Origin: Pallidibacillus pasinlerensis
GTDB lineage: Bacteria; Bacillota; Bacilli; Bacillales; Caldibacillaceae
NCBI RefSeq assembly: GCF_009996845.1
Contig: NZ_JAACYS010000005.1
Span: 1 to 64,000, forward strand
DNA length: 64,000 bases
Direction: 5' to 3'
Positions 1 to 7,854 of this stretch are shown piece after piece. Each line of letters opens with the position of its first letter. The first letter of the stretch is position 1. The notes under the pieces were generated by a model that saw only the letters and a list, made by a program, of their open reading frames with translations, ran no database searches and was not told the origin of the DNA. Both the position numbers and the translations under genes were made by a program.

Positions 1-39
1 CTACAAGAGGAAATGTCTGCTGCTGAAATGTTAAATTAG
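1..39 (+). CDS. C-terminal end of an unidentified protein (truncated by window edge)
   Basis: Only the last twelve codons (ending Ala-Glu-Met-Leu-Asn) and a TAG stop are inside the window, in frame 1. This is too short to recognise. In B. subtilis the genes beside sspB on this side are membrane and transport genes, but that is synteny only. A hairpin follows the stop almost at once, which supports a real gene end. Confidence 0.45.
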   Translation, partial: LQEEMSAAEMLN

Positions 40-43
40 AGGA

Positions 44-62
44 GGCTGTCACGAAGACAGCC
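44..62. terminator. Hairpin between the partial gene and sspB
   Basis: Perfect 7-bp stem GGCTGTC/GACAGCC with a 5-nt loop, lying between two converging genes. There is no clear T-run, so termination efficiency is uncertain. The same stem with a nearly identical loop recurs at 61484-61502. Confidence 0.5.
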
Positions 63-79
63 CCGATAAGCCAATATAT

Positions 80-292
80 TTAGTTTTGTGAGTAGTTTCC
101 ACCGTTAAGTTGTTGTTGTGCCATTGATACTAAACGTTTTGTAATTTCTCCACCTACAGATCCGTTTGCGCGAGAAGTCGTATCCGCTCCAAGATTTACA
201 CCGAACTCTTGCGCAATCTCATATTTCATTTGATTTAATGCTTCTTCCGCTCCAGCTACTAATAATTGGTTACTGTTGTTCGAACGTGCCAT
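80..292 (-). CDS. sspB: Alpha/beta-type small acid-soluble spore protein (SspB-like)
   Basis: A 70-residue DNA-coating protein made in the forespore and degraded at germination. The protein shows the two family blocks: [12 protein letters not shown] near residues 24-35, which contains the GPR protease cleavage site (Glu-Ile), and GGEITKRLV near residues 47-55, which contacts DNA. Length and composition (rich in Gln, Asn, Ala and Gly) are typical. A strong GGAGGAG ribosome site lies just upstream on the minus strand. The 5' leader carries two small inverted repeats (at about 318-330 and 337-362). In the family, transcription depends on sigma G; I could not assign a convincing sigma G promoter. 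Synteny with yheD and yheB supports the sspB name. Confidence 0.95.
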   Translation of the reverse strand: MARSNNSNQLLVAGAEEALNQMKYEIAQEFGVNLGADTTSRANGSVGGEITKRLVSMAQQQLNGGNYSQN

Positions 293-541
293 AACGTTAT
301 CTCCTCCTAAGTTTAGAGCGTCAAGCTCATTTTTGTAATCAACATTTTAATTTTTGTTGATTACGGTACTTATTTTGTTAAAAAACGAGCTTTATATACT
401 TTTTTTAACGTGGTAATCCATTCCAAGTTACTGGTAATGTTTAACTTTATAATCTATAGTAGTTTGTTTGTATATTTTTTTACGTAAATTATAATCTTTT
501 CAACTTGAGGCAAACTATAGAAAAAAGAAAGGGGATTGCGT

Positions 542-784
542 ATGTCAATTTGCCCGTTATGCAATGGATTTACAAATGTTCAGGAAACTTGTGAAAATTG
601 CTCGACTAATTTAGAAAATCAAGGAAAAGTGAGCGATTATTATGATGATTATAGCCCTTATATGGATATTGATTTAATGAAATTAGAAGATGGTTATGAA
701 AATAATTTGGCCGACCATCAATGTGTTCATCTACTACAATGTCCTTCTTGTGGAAAGGAACAAGTATATTTTGTTCAAGAATAG
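542..784 (+). CDS. Small zinc-ribbon-like protein, function unknown
   Basis: An 80-residue protein with cysteine pairs at about residues 4/7, 17/20 and 67/70 (CPLC, CENC, CPSC), plus Cys61. The pairs flank a strongly acidic middle segment rich in Asp, Tyr and Glu. This looks like one or two zinc ribbons. An in-frame TTG at 536 is only one base from the GAAAGGGG ribosome site, whereas ATG 542 is about seven bases away, so I chose ATG 542. It sits divergently from sspB in a spore-gene neighbourhood. I recognise no named family. A role in RNA or protein binding is possible but not shown. Confidence 0.75.
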   Translation: MSICPLCNGFTNVQETCENCSTNLENQGKVSDYYDDYSPYMDIDLMKLEDGYENNLADHQCVHLLQCPSCGKEQVYFVQE

Positions 785-842
785 CAAAGGACATACAATT
801 CTTGAGAAGAGATAACGTTATTAGATATTTTCGGTAATCAAA

Positions 843-2216
843 TTATTGTAAAACTAGTTCGTGAAAGATTTTTTCAGGTTTATCGATAACTAATTTTGTT
901 AAATTTACAGCATATTTTAATATGAGTTTATGTGTATAACGTTCATTTTTACTTAACTTTGGATGAGTAAAGATTAACCGTCCTGGTTTTGCGTTAGCTT
1001 CAAACAACCAAACTTTCCCATTCTGGTCGATCCCGATATCAAACCCAATTTCAGCGAGTTTTGCATCCCAATATTTATTAAGTTCTTTACTAACGGCAAC
1101 GGCTGCTTGACTTAATTTTTTTGTATTTTTTTTACGTATTTCATCGTCAGGGAATACTTCCTGCAATGTTTGTACAGTACCGCCTAATAGGAGATGGGTC
1201 GTAGGGCTACATTGTGCTGATGCTTTACTCGCGATTGCGGTTACAATCCAATCACCGTTTTCATCTTTATTCGTATGAACACGAAAATCAATCATCCGAT
1301 TGTCACTCGTAATTAATGGGATTCCTTCTTGGACTATATATTTATTTTTCTTTTCGTCAATTTTTAGGAAGTTAATCAAGTTAGTAAGCTTCGTAAATTT
1401 ATAAAGGCACGTTTCATCATTTTCATCGCGAAAACGTACATAATAATGTTCTTTATATTTTTTTATTTGATAAATGCCGTTCCCTAAACTACCGTGGATT
1501 GGTTTTAAATATAGGTAATGAAAATCTTCTAATGCAGACTCAATTACGGCAGCCCCTGTTAAAAGAAAGGTCTTCGGTAATAACGGTTTTATTTGATTAT
1601 TTTTCCGTAATTTTACATATATATCCCATTTATTGAAAAAGCCAGGATTAAACCATGGTATGACATACTCTTCAGAAAGCTTCATTTTAACTTCTTGAAT
1701 CATTTTTAAATTCTCAACCGTACGATTAGGTAAGCGGTCATAAATAACATTAGGGATTGGGACTTTAACCTGTTGCCAATTATTTTCTGAATAAAAATAT
1801 CCCGTTACGAGTCCTTGTTTCCAGTTAATATGTTGAAGTCCGAAAACGATTGGAAAGACTCCAACTTGATCATGTAAAGATAAAAGTTTAGCAAAATAAC
1901 TTGAACGATTGCCAAGGGGTGTATGAGGATAATTTGTAAATCCCGCTGTAAAAATACCTAAAATCGGACCGATAAATAAAGTTCCTTCTTTTTCAAATAG
2001 ATGAAGTTTTAACGGTAAATCAGGAATGTGTAACTCTTCAGCTAAAGACGAACTAATTTCGATTGTTTTTTTCTTAGATTGATGTGGTTCTGCCGATCCG
2101 ATAACACTTAAATTACCAAAAGCAATCGTTTGAATCGGTTGAAGATTTAATTCCTGTGGATAGAAGACAATTCTTTTTTCATTTTGAATAATTTTAATTG
2201 GGTAAAACTTGTTCAT
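843..2216 (-). CDS. yheD: YheC/YheD-family ATP-grasp protein, probably spore-coat associated
   Basis: A 457-residue protein close to the length of B. subtilis YheD (about 453). The N-terminal half is a family-specific domain. The C-terminal half has ATP-grasp features: a Lys-Pro glycine-rich strand (KPIHGSLGNGI, about residue 240) and a late metal/ATP segment (DIGIDQNGKVWLFEANAKPG). ATP-grasp enzymes ligate acids to amines, but the substrate is unknown. B. subtilis YheC and YheD are linked to the spore envelope. ATG 2216 follows an AAAGGTG ribosome site at good spacing; a GTG at 2228 overlaps that site and is unlikely. No yheC paralogue lies next to it here, unlike B. subtilis. Confidence 0.88.
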   Translation of the reverse strand: MNKFYPIKIIQNEKRIVFYPQELNLQPIQTIAFGNLSVIGSAEPHQSKKKTIEISSSLAEELHIPDLPLKLHLFEKEGTLFIGPILGIFTAGFTNYPHTPLGNRSSYFAKLLSLHDQVGVFPIVFGLQHINWKQGLVTGYFYSENNWQQVKVPIPNVIYDRLPNRTVENLKMIQEVKMKLSEEYVIPWFNPGFFNKWDIYVKLRKNNQIKPLLPKTFLLTGAAVIESALEDFHYLYLKPIHGSLGNGIYQIKKYKEHYYVRFRDENDETCLYKFTKLTNLINFLKIDEKKNKYIVQEGIPLITSDNRMIDFRVHTNKDENGDWIVTAIASKASAQCSPTTHLLLGGTVQTLQEVFPDDEIRKKNTKKLSQAAVAVSKELNKYWDAKLAEIGFDIGIDQNGKVWLFEANAKPGRLIFTHPKLSKNERYTHKLILKYAVNLTKLVIDKPEKIFHELVLQ

Positions 2217-2446
2217 TATTGAACACACCTTTCTTGGTGAAGCTTATGTTCATTTTAGTTGTACAACAGTTATTTACGCACTATCATTTGCTCGATGTCC
2301 ATCGAAAAGGATATAATAAGTCAGTATTTACTTATTGTTAAAGAGTTTTTCTTATAGTCTTTTATCATTGTTTATCATATGTGTATTCGCCCAATTTGGT
2401 GATTTTGTTGGATTTAAAAAATTAAATAAAGAAGGTAGAAAATTTT

Positions 2447-3586
2447 ATGGAAGCAATATTAACTATTATTTTTATGGCAGTCATTGGTGCAATTATTGGT
2501 GGGGCCACAAACTCATTAGCGATTAGAATGTTATTTCGCCCGTATGAAGCAAAATATATTGGCAAATGGCGTTTACCCTTTACTCCGGGACTAATTCCAA
2601 AAAGAAGGGACGAATTGTCTAATCAGTTAGGACGTTTAGTTGTTGAGCAATTACTAACTCCAGAAACATTACAGACGAAATTGAAAGAAGGAAAAATTTA
2701 TTCCGAAATTGAAAGTTTTTTCGTCGATAAAGTTCGGTCATTTTTCAAAACGGAAGAATCAATCGAAAATATTCTTCATCGCATTGGAATAAAAAATGTT
2801 GGTCATGTAGCTGAAGAAAGAATAGTTAATTGGTTACAAGAAAAATACGGGGATTGGAAAAGTGAAAATAACGAGAAAAAATTAGCTGAGTTGATTCCTC
2901 AATCTGTATGGGAAAAAGTAGATGGAAAAGTAGATGAAGCGACAGACATTATTATTAGTAAGTTTAAAGTTTTTATTATGAGCCCAAAAGGGTATGAACT
3001 GATTAAACAAAATGTAGATCGTTTTTTTGAAGGTCGTGGTATGTTTGCTGGTATTATCCAAAGCTTCTTAGATAATCGAAATATTGCTGACCGGATACAA
3101 CAAGAATTAGTGAAGATGGCAAATAATGAACAAACAAAGGAAGCCATTCAGCAATTATTACAAAACGAGTTAGAACAAGTGAAAAACTGGACTTTAGAAG
3201 AGACAATGAATAAATTCGTTGAAGGAAATTGGGAAGAAAATGTTTGGAAACAAATCCGAGGAAAATTGTCACTTCAAAAATGGTTAGATCGACCAGTTTC
3301 TTCGTTTCCTACGGATGAATTACAAGCGAAACTTATCGAAGTCGTTATCCCTGAATGTTTAGCTAAAGGCATCCATATACTGAGTTTACATGTTGGAAAA
3401 TTAATGGAGCGGTTAGAAATAGAACAACTCGTCAAAAACCAAGTTGATACGTTTCCTACTGAGCGTTTAGAAGAATTAGTTATTGGTCTAAGTCGAAGAG
3501 AATTAAAAATGATTACATATCTTGGTGCATATCTAGGTGGTATTATCGGGATCGTACAAGGTATTATTGCTATATTTTTAAATTGA
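2447..3586 (+). CDS. yheB: YheB-type DUF445 / UPF0754 membrane protein
   Basis: A 379-residue protein matching YheB in length and start. It has an N-terminal hydrophobic segment with small residues (about residues 4-24), then the conserved NSLAIRMLFRPYEAKYIGKW and PFTPGLIPKRRDELS blocks, a long charged, probably helical middle, and a second hydrophobic segment at the extreme C-terminus. This predicts a membrane protein anchored at both ends. The function is not established; in B. subtilis it lies beside spore and YlbF-type genes. The ribosome site AGAAGGTAG precedes ATG 2447. An overlapping 5' reading frame at 2335-2526 is out of frame and unlikely to be coding. Confidence 0.9.
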   Translation: MEAILTIIFMAVIGAIIGGATNSLAIRMLFRPYEAKYIGKWRLPFTPGLIPKRRDELSNQLGRLVVEQLLTPETLQTKLKEGKIYSEIESFFVDKVRSFFKTEESIENILHRIGIKNVGHVAEERIVNWLQEKYGDWKSENNEKKLAELIPQSVWEKVDGKVDEATDIIISKFKVFIMSPKGYELIKQNVDRFFEGRGMFAGIIQSFLDNRNIADRIQQELVKMANNEQTKEAIQQLLQNELEQVKNWTLEETMNKFVEGNWEENVWKQIRGKLSLQKWLDRPVSSFPTDELQAKLIEVVIPECLAKGIHILSLHVGKLMERLEIEQLVKNQVDTFPTERLEELVIGLSRRELKMITYLGAYLGGIIGIVQGIIAIFLN

Positions 3587-3717
3587 AAAGAAATGTGAAA
3601 GTACAACCTAGAAAATCCATTTAGAAAAAGGGAAGCACGCCCTCGCTTTTTTTATCATAGTTTGTTATAGTAAATTGACTGGTGTGTAACCAATTCGATA
3701 ATTTTGGAGGTTTTTTT

Positions 3718-4059
3718 ATGGCAACAATTTTAGATTCCGCTAAAGCGTTAGAACAAACAATTCGTGAAAGTGCTGAATTTGCGCATTTAAAACAGCAATA
3801 CGATAATGTATATGCAGATGAAGCAACAAAAAAATTATTTGATGATTTCCGTAATCTACAATTTACTTTACAAACAAAACAAATGCAACGTGAAGAAATT
3901 ACACAAGAAGAAATCATTCAAGCACAAGAACATGTTGTCGCTGTGCAACAAAATGAAAAAATTTCAGCATTATTAGAAGCTGAACAACAAATGAGTAATG
4001 TTATTCAACAAATTAACCAAATCGTAATGAAGCCTTTAGAAGAGTTATACAACGATTAA
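3718..4059 (+). CDS. yheA: YheA, YlbF/YmcA-family protein
   Basis: A 113-residue, largely helical, Gln- and Glu-rich protein of the YlbF/YmcA family (DUF964). The motif ESAEFAHLKQQYDNV and the DFRNLQFTLQTKQMQ helix are typical. YlbF and YmcA are parts of the Y-complex that modulates RNase Y; YheA is a paralogue of less clear role. ATG 3718 has an ideal GGAGG site at 3706-3710. The frame is open further upstream to a start at 3682, but that one has no ribosome site. It follows yheB as in B. subtilis and ends at a strong terminator. Confidence 0.92.
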   Translation: MATILDSAKALEQTIRESAEFAHLKQQYDNVYADEATKKLFDDFRNLQFTLQTKQMQREEITQEEIIQAQEHVVAVQQNEKISALLEAEQQMSNVIQQINQIVMKPLEELYND

Positions 4060-4074
4060 TACTTTACGATAATG

Positions 4075-4104
4075 AACAGGATCGGTAGTGATCCTGTTTT
4101 TTTA
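4075..4104 (+). terminator. Rho-independent terminator after yheA
   Basis: A 9-bp stem AACAGGATC/GATCCTGTT with a 6-nt loop, followed by a run of Ts, 16 bases after the yheA stop. Confidence 0.92.
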
Positions 4105-4185
4105 TTGTTTTTCCCTGTTCTATTATAAATGCGACTTTCATAAATATTTTATATATACATCTAGATCGGGCAGGGGGGCTTGTTC

Positions 4186-5049
4186 ATGATTTATCGTTTA
4201 CTAGCGATGAATATTGATGGCACGATCCTTCATGATAAACAAAAATTGAATAAATCTGTTAAGGAAGCGGTTGAGTATGTTCAATCTAGGGAAGTGATTG
4301 TTACTCTTGTAACATCTCGAAATTTTGTTTTTGCAAAAAGAATAGCGAAAGCATTAAAACTAGACTCCCTACTTGTAACCCATCACGGAGCATATATTTC
4401 ACAAAATAATGATGAGCCATCCTTTGTAAGAAGAATAAATGATGAAACGGTTAACGATATTGTACAATTTCTAGAAAATTATCATACGCATATCCGCATC
4501 GTTAATGAAAAATTATCAGTTAGCAATGTCCCACCGAAACAAAAACGCTTATCACGCACTGTAATTGACCCGAATAGTTTCTCAGCATATCATCACCAAT
4601 TTGTTAACAAAGTAAGTGATTATTTATTTAGTGAACAAGTTCATCCAACACATATTGAAGTTGTTTTCCATAATCAAGCGGACGTAGCTGAAGCAAAACT
4701 AGCTTTACAAAATATGTTTTATGAAGTAAACATTAATCAGTTTGGTAACCAATTAATTATTTTGCCAAGAGGCATTTCAAAATTAACAGGATTGCTTTAT
4801 CTTTGTGACCAATTAAAAATTTCATTAAAAGAAACGGTTGTTATTGGTAGTGGTTTGGATGATAAAGAAATGATTGAGGCAGCAGGTTTAGGCGTTGCGA
4901 TGGGGAATGCGCCAAAATCGGTAAAAGATGCTGCAGATTGGGTAACAAGGTCTAATAATGAACACGGTGTAGCTTATATGGTTAAAGAACATTTTCGAAA
5001 ACAACAGCCTTTATCTTTTTTAGAAAAAATGAATATTATAAAAAAATAA
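4186..5049 (+). CDS. yhaX: YhaX-like HAD-superfamily protein with altered catalytic motifs
   Basis: A 287-residue protein of the Cof-type (class IIB cap) HAD hydrolases. The fold signature is clear: motif I near residues 7-13 (AMNIDGT), motif II VTLVTSR, and motif IV VIGSGLDDKEM followed by GVAMGNA. Motif I normally reads DxDGT with the first Asp as nucleophile; here it is Asn9. Motif IV normally reads GDxxND; here it is GSGLDD. Both changes argue against ordinary phosphatase activity. The strong AGGGGGG site fits ATG 4186; a TTG at 4180 is too close to it. A GC-rich palindromic element follows the stop. Confidence 0.86.
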   Translation: MIYRLLAMNIDGTILHDKQKLNKSVKEAVEYVQSREVIVTLVTSRNFVFAKRIAKALKLDSLLVTHHGAYISQNNDEPSFVRRINDETVNDIVQFLENYHTHIRIVNEKLSVSNVPPKQKRLSRTVIDPNSFSAYHHQFVNKVSDYLFSEQVHPTHIEVVFHNQADVAEAKLALQNMFYEVNINQFGNQLIILPRGISKLTGLLYLCDQLKISLKETVVIGSGLDDKEMIEAAGLGVAMGNAPKSVKDAADWVTRSNNEHGVAYMVKEHFRKQQPLSFLEKMNIIKK

Positions 5050-5061
5050 ATTAATTGTTCG

Positions 5062-5168
5062 TTTCGTTGGCGGACGCTTTCCGCGGGCACGGCCTCAGCC
5101 TCCTCGTCGCTACACTCCTGTGGGGTCTTCAGCTCGTGCTTGTCCCGTCGGAGTCGCCGCCAACTCCC
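5062..5168. repeat. GC-rich palindromic intergenic element, copy 1
   Basis: About 107 bp, much richer in GC than its surroundings, beginning TTGGCGGACGCTTTCCGC and ending GTCGCCGCCAA, so the ends are imperfect inverted repeats. Internal blocks are GCCTCAGCCTCCTCGTC and GGGGTCTTC. Related copies lie at 26556-26720, 51731-51825 (reverse) and a short one at 30963-31003. It begins 13 bases after the yhaX stop. Confidence 0.85.
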
Positions 5169-5294
5169 TCTATTTTTTACCTGTTGGACAACCCCCATAA
5201 AAAAATATACTGATTAAAATCAAAAATTTATGAAGGGATTTTATAATTTTTGTAGAATATGTTTAAATGGAAATATTATTTTTAATATTCGAAA

Positions 5295-5308
5295 TGTAAA
5301 CGTTTACA
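5295..5308 (+). promoter_or_regulatory. Catabolite responsive element (cre), perfect consensus match
   Basis: TGTAAACGTTTACA matches the CcpA consensus TGWAANCGNTNWCA at every fixed position and is a perfect palindrome. It abuts the ribosome site (5309-5317) of the acyl-CoA ligase, so CcpA bound here would block initiation or early elongation. Known biology: CcpA represses fatty-acid beta-oxidation genes in Bacillus. Operation here is inferred. Confidence 0.85.
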
Positions 5309-5322
5309 GGGGAGGGGTAAAT

Positions 5323-6939
5323 ATGGTAAATACACCATTATTAATTTCACAAATGGTTGAGCGAGCAGAGAAGTTTTTTCCAAATAAACAGGTAGTTTCA
5401 CGTACGTCAGCTGGGATTCAACGGTTTACGTACAAAGAATTTGGTGAAAGAACAAGAAAACTTGCAAGTGCTTTAGCAAAATTAGGGGTGGAAAAGGGAG
5501 AGCGAATTGGTACTTTAGGGTGGAATCATCATAGGCATTTAGAGGCGTATTTTGCTATTCCCGGAATTGGTGCCGTGTTACATACGATAAATATTCGCCT
5601 ATCTCCGGAACATATTATTTATATTATCAATCATGCTGAAGATAAAGTTTTATTAATAGATGATGATTTTCTTCCGCTTATTGAAAAGGTGAAAGATCAA
5701 TTAACATCCGTTGAAGCCTTTATTGTAATGAGTGACAAAGAAGAGCTTCCGGAAACGAGTTTATCACCAGTTTATTCCTATGAGGAGTTAATTAAAGATG
5801 GGGATGCAAAATTTGAATTTGTAACAGACTTAGATGAAAATGACCCAGCAGGAATGTGTTATACATCGGCAACAACCGGAAATCCAAAGGGGGTTCTATA
5901 CTCTCATCGTGCCATTGTTCTTCATAGCTTAGTCCTAGGTTTGGCTGATACAGGTGCCATTAGTGAGCGGGATACAATTATGCCAGTTGTACCAATGTTC
6001 CATGTTAATGCCTGGGGTCTTCCATTTGCTAGTGTGTGGTTTGGTTCAAATATCGTACTACCAGGACCATTTTTCACACCGAAAATATTAGTAGAGTTAT
6101 TAGAATCAGAAAAAGTGACACTATCTGCAGGTGTTCCAACTATTTGGTTAGGTGTAGCTAAAGAGTTAGAGGAAGGAAATTATGATTTATCAAGTGTTCG
6201 TGGTCTATTATGTGGTGGTTCTGCTGCACCAAAAGGTTTAATTAAAACCTTTGAAAAGACATTTAATATTCCGTTTATGCATGCTTACGGTATGACAGAA
6301 ACAACGCCGTTAGCATTGGCTGCCAAATTAAAATCAGAACATGACGAGTTACCAGAAGAAGAAAGATATGATCTGAAGGCAAAACAAGGGATTTTAGTTC
6401 CTGGAATAGAAATGAAAGTCATCGGCCAAAATGGTGAAGTGGCATGGGATGGAAAGGAAATGGGTGAACTTTGCCTACGTGGCCCTTGGATTGCTTCAGA
6501 ATACCATAATGATGAAAGAACGAAGGAAGCTTTTAAAGATGGGTGGCTTCACACAGGTGATGTTGTTACGGTTGATGAGCACGGATTTGTTAAAATTGTA
6601 GACCGGACAAAAGATTTAATTAAAAGCGGTGGAGAATGGATTTCATCTGTTGACTTAGAAAATGCATTAATGGCCCATGAGGCTGTGTTTGAAGCAGCAG
6701 TTATTGCAGTACCTCATGAAAAGTGGCAAGAAAGACCGGTCGCCTGTGTTGTGTTAAAAGATGCGTATAAAGATAAAGTGACAAAAGAAGAATTGATTGA
6801 TTTTTTAAAACCACAATTTGCAAAATGGTGGTTACCGGATGAACTAATTTTTATGGATGAAATACCAAAAACTTCCGTAGGTAAGTTTTTAAAGCGTGCA
6901 TTGCGTGAACAAGTTAAAGGAATGTTATCTGGAAAATAA
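5323..6939 (+). CDS. Long/medium-chain acyl-CoA synthetase (AMP-forming)
   Basis: A 538-residue ANL-superfamily enzyme that activates a fatty acid with ATP and CoA for beta-oxidation or lipid use. Visible motifs are the P-loop-like TSATTGNPKGV (about residue 180), AYGMTETTP (about residue 320), the adenylate-binding HTGDVV block, DRTKDLIKSGGEWIS, and the C-terminal catalytic lysine in SVGKFLKRALR. It resembles the AlkK/FadD3-like subgroup more than the 513-residue LcfB. ATG 5323 follows a GGGGAGGGG site; the frame is open upstream to 5230, but that extension lacks a ribosome site and crosses the cre. It is a single gene ending at a terminator. The exact chain-length preference cannot be read from sequence. 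Confidence 0.9.
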   Translation: MVNTPLLISQMVERAEKFFPNKQVVSRTSAGIQRFTYKEFGERTRKLASALAKLGVEKGERIGTLGWNHHRHLEAYFAIPGIGAVLHTINIRLSPEHIIYIINHAEDKVLLIDDDFLPLIEKVKDQLTSVEAFIVMSDKEELPETSLSPVYSYEELIKDGDAKFEFVTDLDENDPAGMCYTSATTGNPKGVLYSHRAIVLHSLVLGLADTGAISERDTIMPVVPMFHVNAWGLPFASVWFGSNIVLPGPFFTPKILVELLESEKVTLSAGVPTIWLGVAKELEEGNYDLSSVRGLLCGGSAAPKGLIKTFEKTFNIPFMHAYGMTETTPLALAAKLKSEHDELPEEERYDLKAKQGILVPGIEMKVIGQNGEVAWDGKEMGELCLRGPWIASEYHNDERTKEAFKDGWLHTGDVVTVDEHGFVKIVDRTKDLIKSGGEWISSVDLENALMAHEAVFEAAVIAVPHEKWQERPVACVVLKDAYKDKVTKEELIDFLKPQFAKWWLPDELIFMDEIPKTSVGKFLKRALREQVKGMLSGK

Positions 6940-6983
6940 AATTAATGATTTCAATGTTTCGGTTGTAAAGAAAGGTTTTAAAG

Positions 6984-7029
6984 GGAGCATTCTATCGTCA
7001 TTAAGATGCAATGGATTGCTCCTTTTTTA
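6984..7029 (+). terminator. Terminator after the acyl-CoA synthetase gene
   Basis: Stem GGAGCA/TGCTCC (6984-6989 with 7017-7022), with partial internal pairing, followed by six Ts. Confidence 0.85.
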
Positions 7030-7133
7030 CAATAATAAGAATTATTTTCTGAAGAATTGTGTTAATTAAATTTCACTGTGTTAAAATTGTTAAAAAATGC
7101 TATGTAATTTTGTCTAATTTATGAAAAGTTTTT

Positions 7134-7162
7134 TTGATTTTTAAAGAAAAATAGGTTATCAT
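7134..7162 (+). promoter_or_regulatory. Candidate sigma A promoter for yjlC-ndh
   Basis: TTGATT (7134-7139) and TATCAT (7157-7162) with a 17-bp spacer. This would leave a leader of nearly 190 nt before yjlC. The remaining sequence from 7030 to 7357 is AT-rich with no gene visible; it contains a candidate Rex half-site palindrome. Confidence 0.45.
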
Positions 7163-7221
7163 AATATTGAAGAGAGGTAACTTTAATTATTATAAGGTAT
7201 ATAAAAATTTTATAGGGAAGT

Positions 7222-7239
7222 TTGTGAAAAACGAAACAA
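7222..7239 (+). promoter_or_regulatory. Candidate Rex operator upstream of yjlC-ndh
   Basis: The 18-bp site TTGTGAAAAACGAAACAA has a perfect Rex left half (TTGTGAA) and a degraded right half (ACAA retained). In B. subtilis yjlC-ndh is controlled by the NADH-sensing repressor Rex, so position and target fit. The weak right half keeps confidence modest. Confidence 0.4.
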
Positions 7240-7357
7240 GGGAGTTAAAAATTGAAAGGGTTTGCAAGACGGCCTTATTTAGTTATATATCATTTTTTAT
7301 TATATACCTTAATCATACCTTAATCGTGTTGAATACAAAATGAAGGGAGAAAGGGAA

Positions 7358-7789
7358 ATGTCAAAAGTATTGGAAGAAGAGAACGTACAAACTCAAACAA
7401 CTGGGATTCAAGATGAGCGTGAATTATTAGATCAATTATTAAAGCCAGAAGTACAAAAGTCATTAACGACTTTAGTTGCATTACTTCCACAACTGACAGA
7501 ACTTGTGACAACTTTAGCGAAGTCAACTGAAACAGTAAAGTCCCTTGTAACGGATGAAAGACTACAACAAGATACAATTGGTGCGATGAAAGAATTTGTT
7601 GGACCGGTAACAAATTCAGTTAAACAAGTAGCAGCAAATGTGATCGAAGCAAAAGACCGTGCAGAAGAAAGCCAAGAAGTAATTGGTATTTTTGGCTTGT
7701 TAAAAATGTTAAAAGATCCTCAAGCACAGAAATTATTCCGTTTCTTAAACGCTTATCTACAAGTTTCTGCAGAGAATGCAAAAAAATAA
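7358..7789 (+). CDS. yjlC: YjlC-like DUF1641 protein
   Basis: A 143-residue, mostly helical cytoplasmic protein of the DUF1641 family. The conserved C-terminal block is EVIGIFGLLKMLKDPQAQKLFRFLNAYLQV. These proteins are encoded next to NADH dehydrogenase or other flavin oxidoreductases, and B. subtilis yjlC precedes ndh in the same way. The biochemical role is unclear. ATG 7358 is about eight bases after an AAGGGAG site; an in-frame ATG at 7340 precedes the ribosome site and is unlikely. It is 65 bases before ndh, probably in one transcript. Confidence 0.88.
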   Translation: MSKVLEEENVQTQTTGIQDERELLDQLLKPEVQKSLTTLVALLPQLTELVTTLAKSTETVKSLVTDERLQQDTIGAMKEFVGPVTNSVKQVAANVIEAKDRAEESQEVIGIFGLLKMLKDPQAQKLFRFLNAYLQVSAENAKK

Positions 7790-7854
7790 TATGGGAACGT
7801 TAAAAAATAATATGAGCAAATAATAATACACATTGAAAAGCGGGGGATTATACA

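Noticed and set aside
2335-2526. Small protein gene overlapping the start of yheB
   Set aside because: No ribosome site, overlaps yheB out of frame, and no family resemblance.
3622-3650. Terminator after yheB
   Set aside because: Only a 4-bp AAGC/GCTT stem precedes the T-run, too weak to call.
7058-7077. Rex site TTGTG...CAC upstream of yjlC
   Set aside because: The half-sites are 12 bases apart instead of 8 and lie before the predicted promoter.
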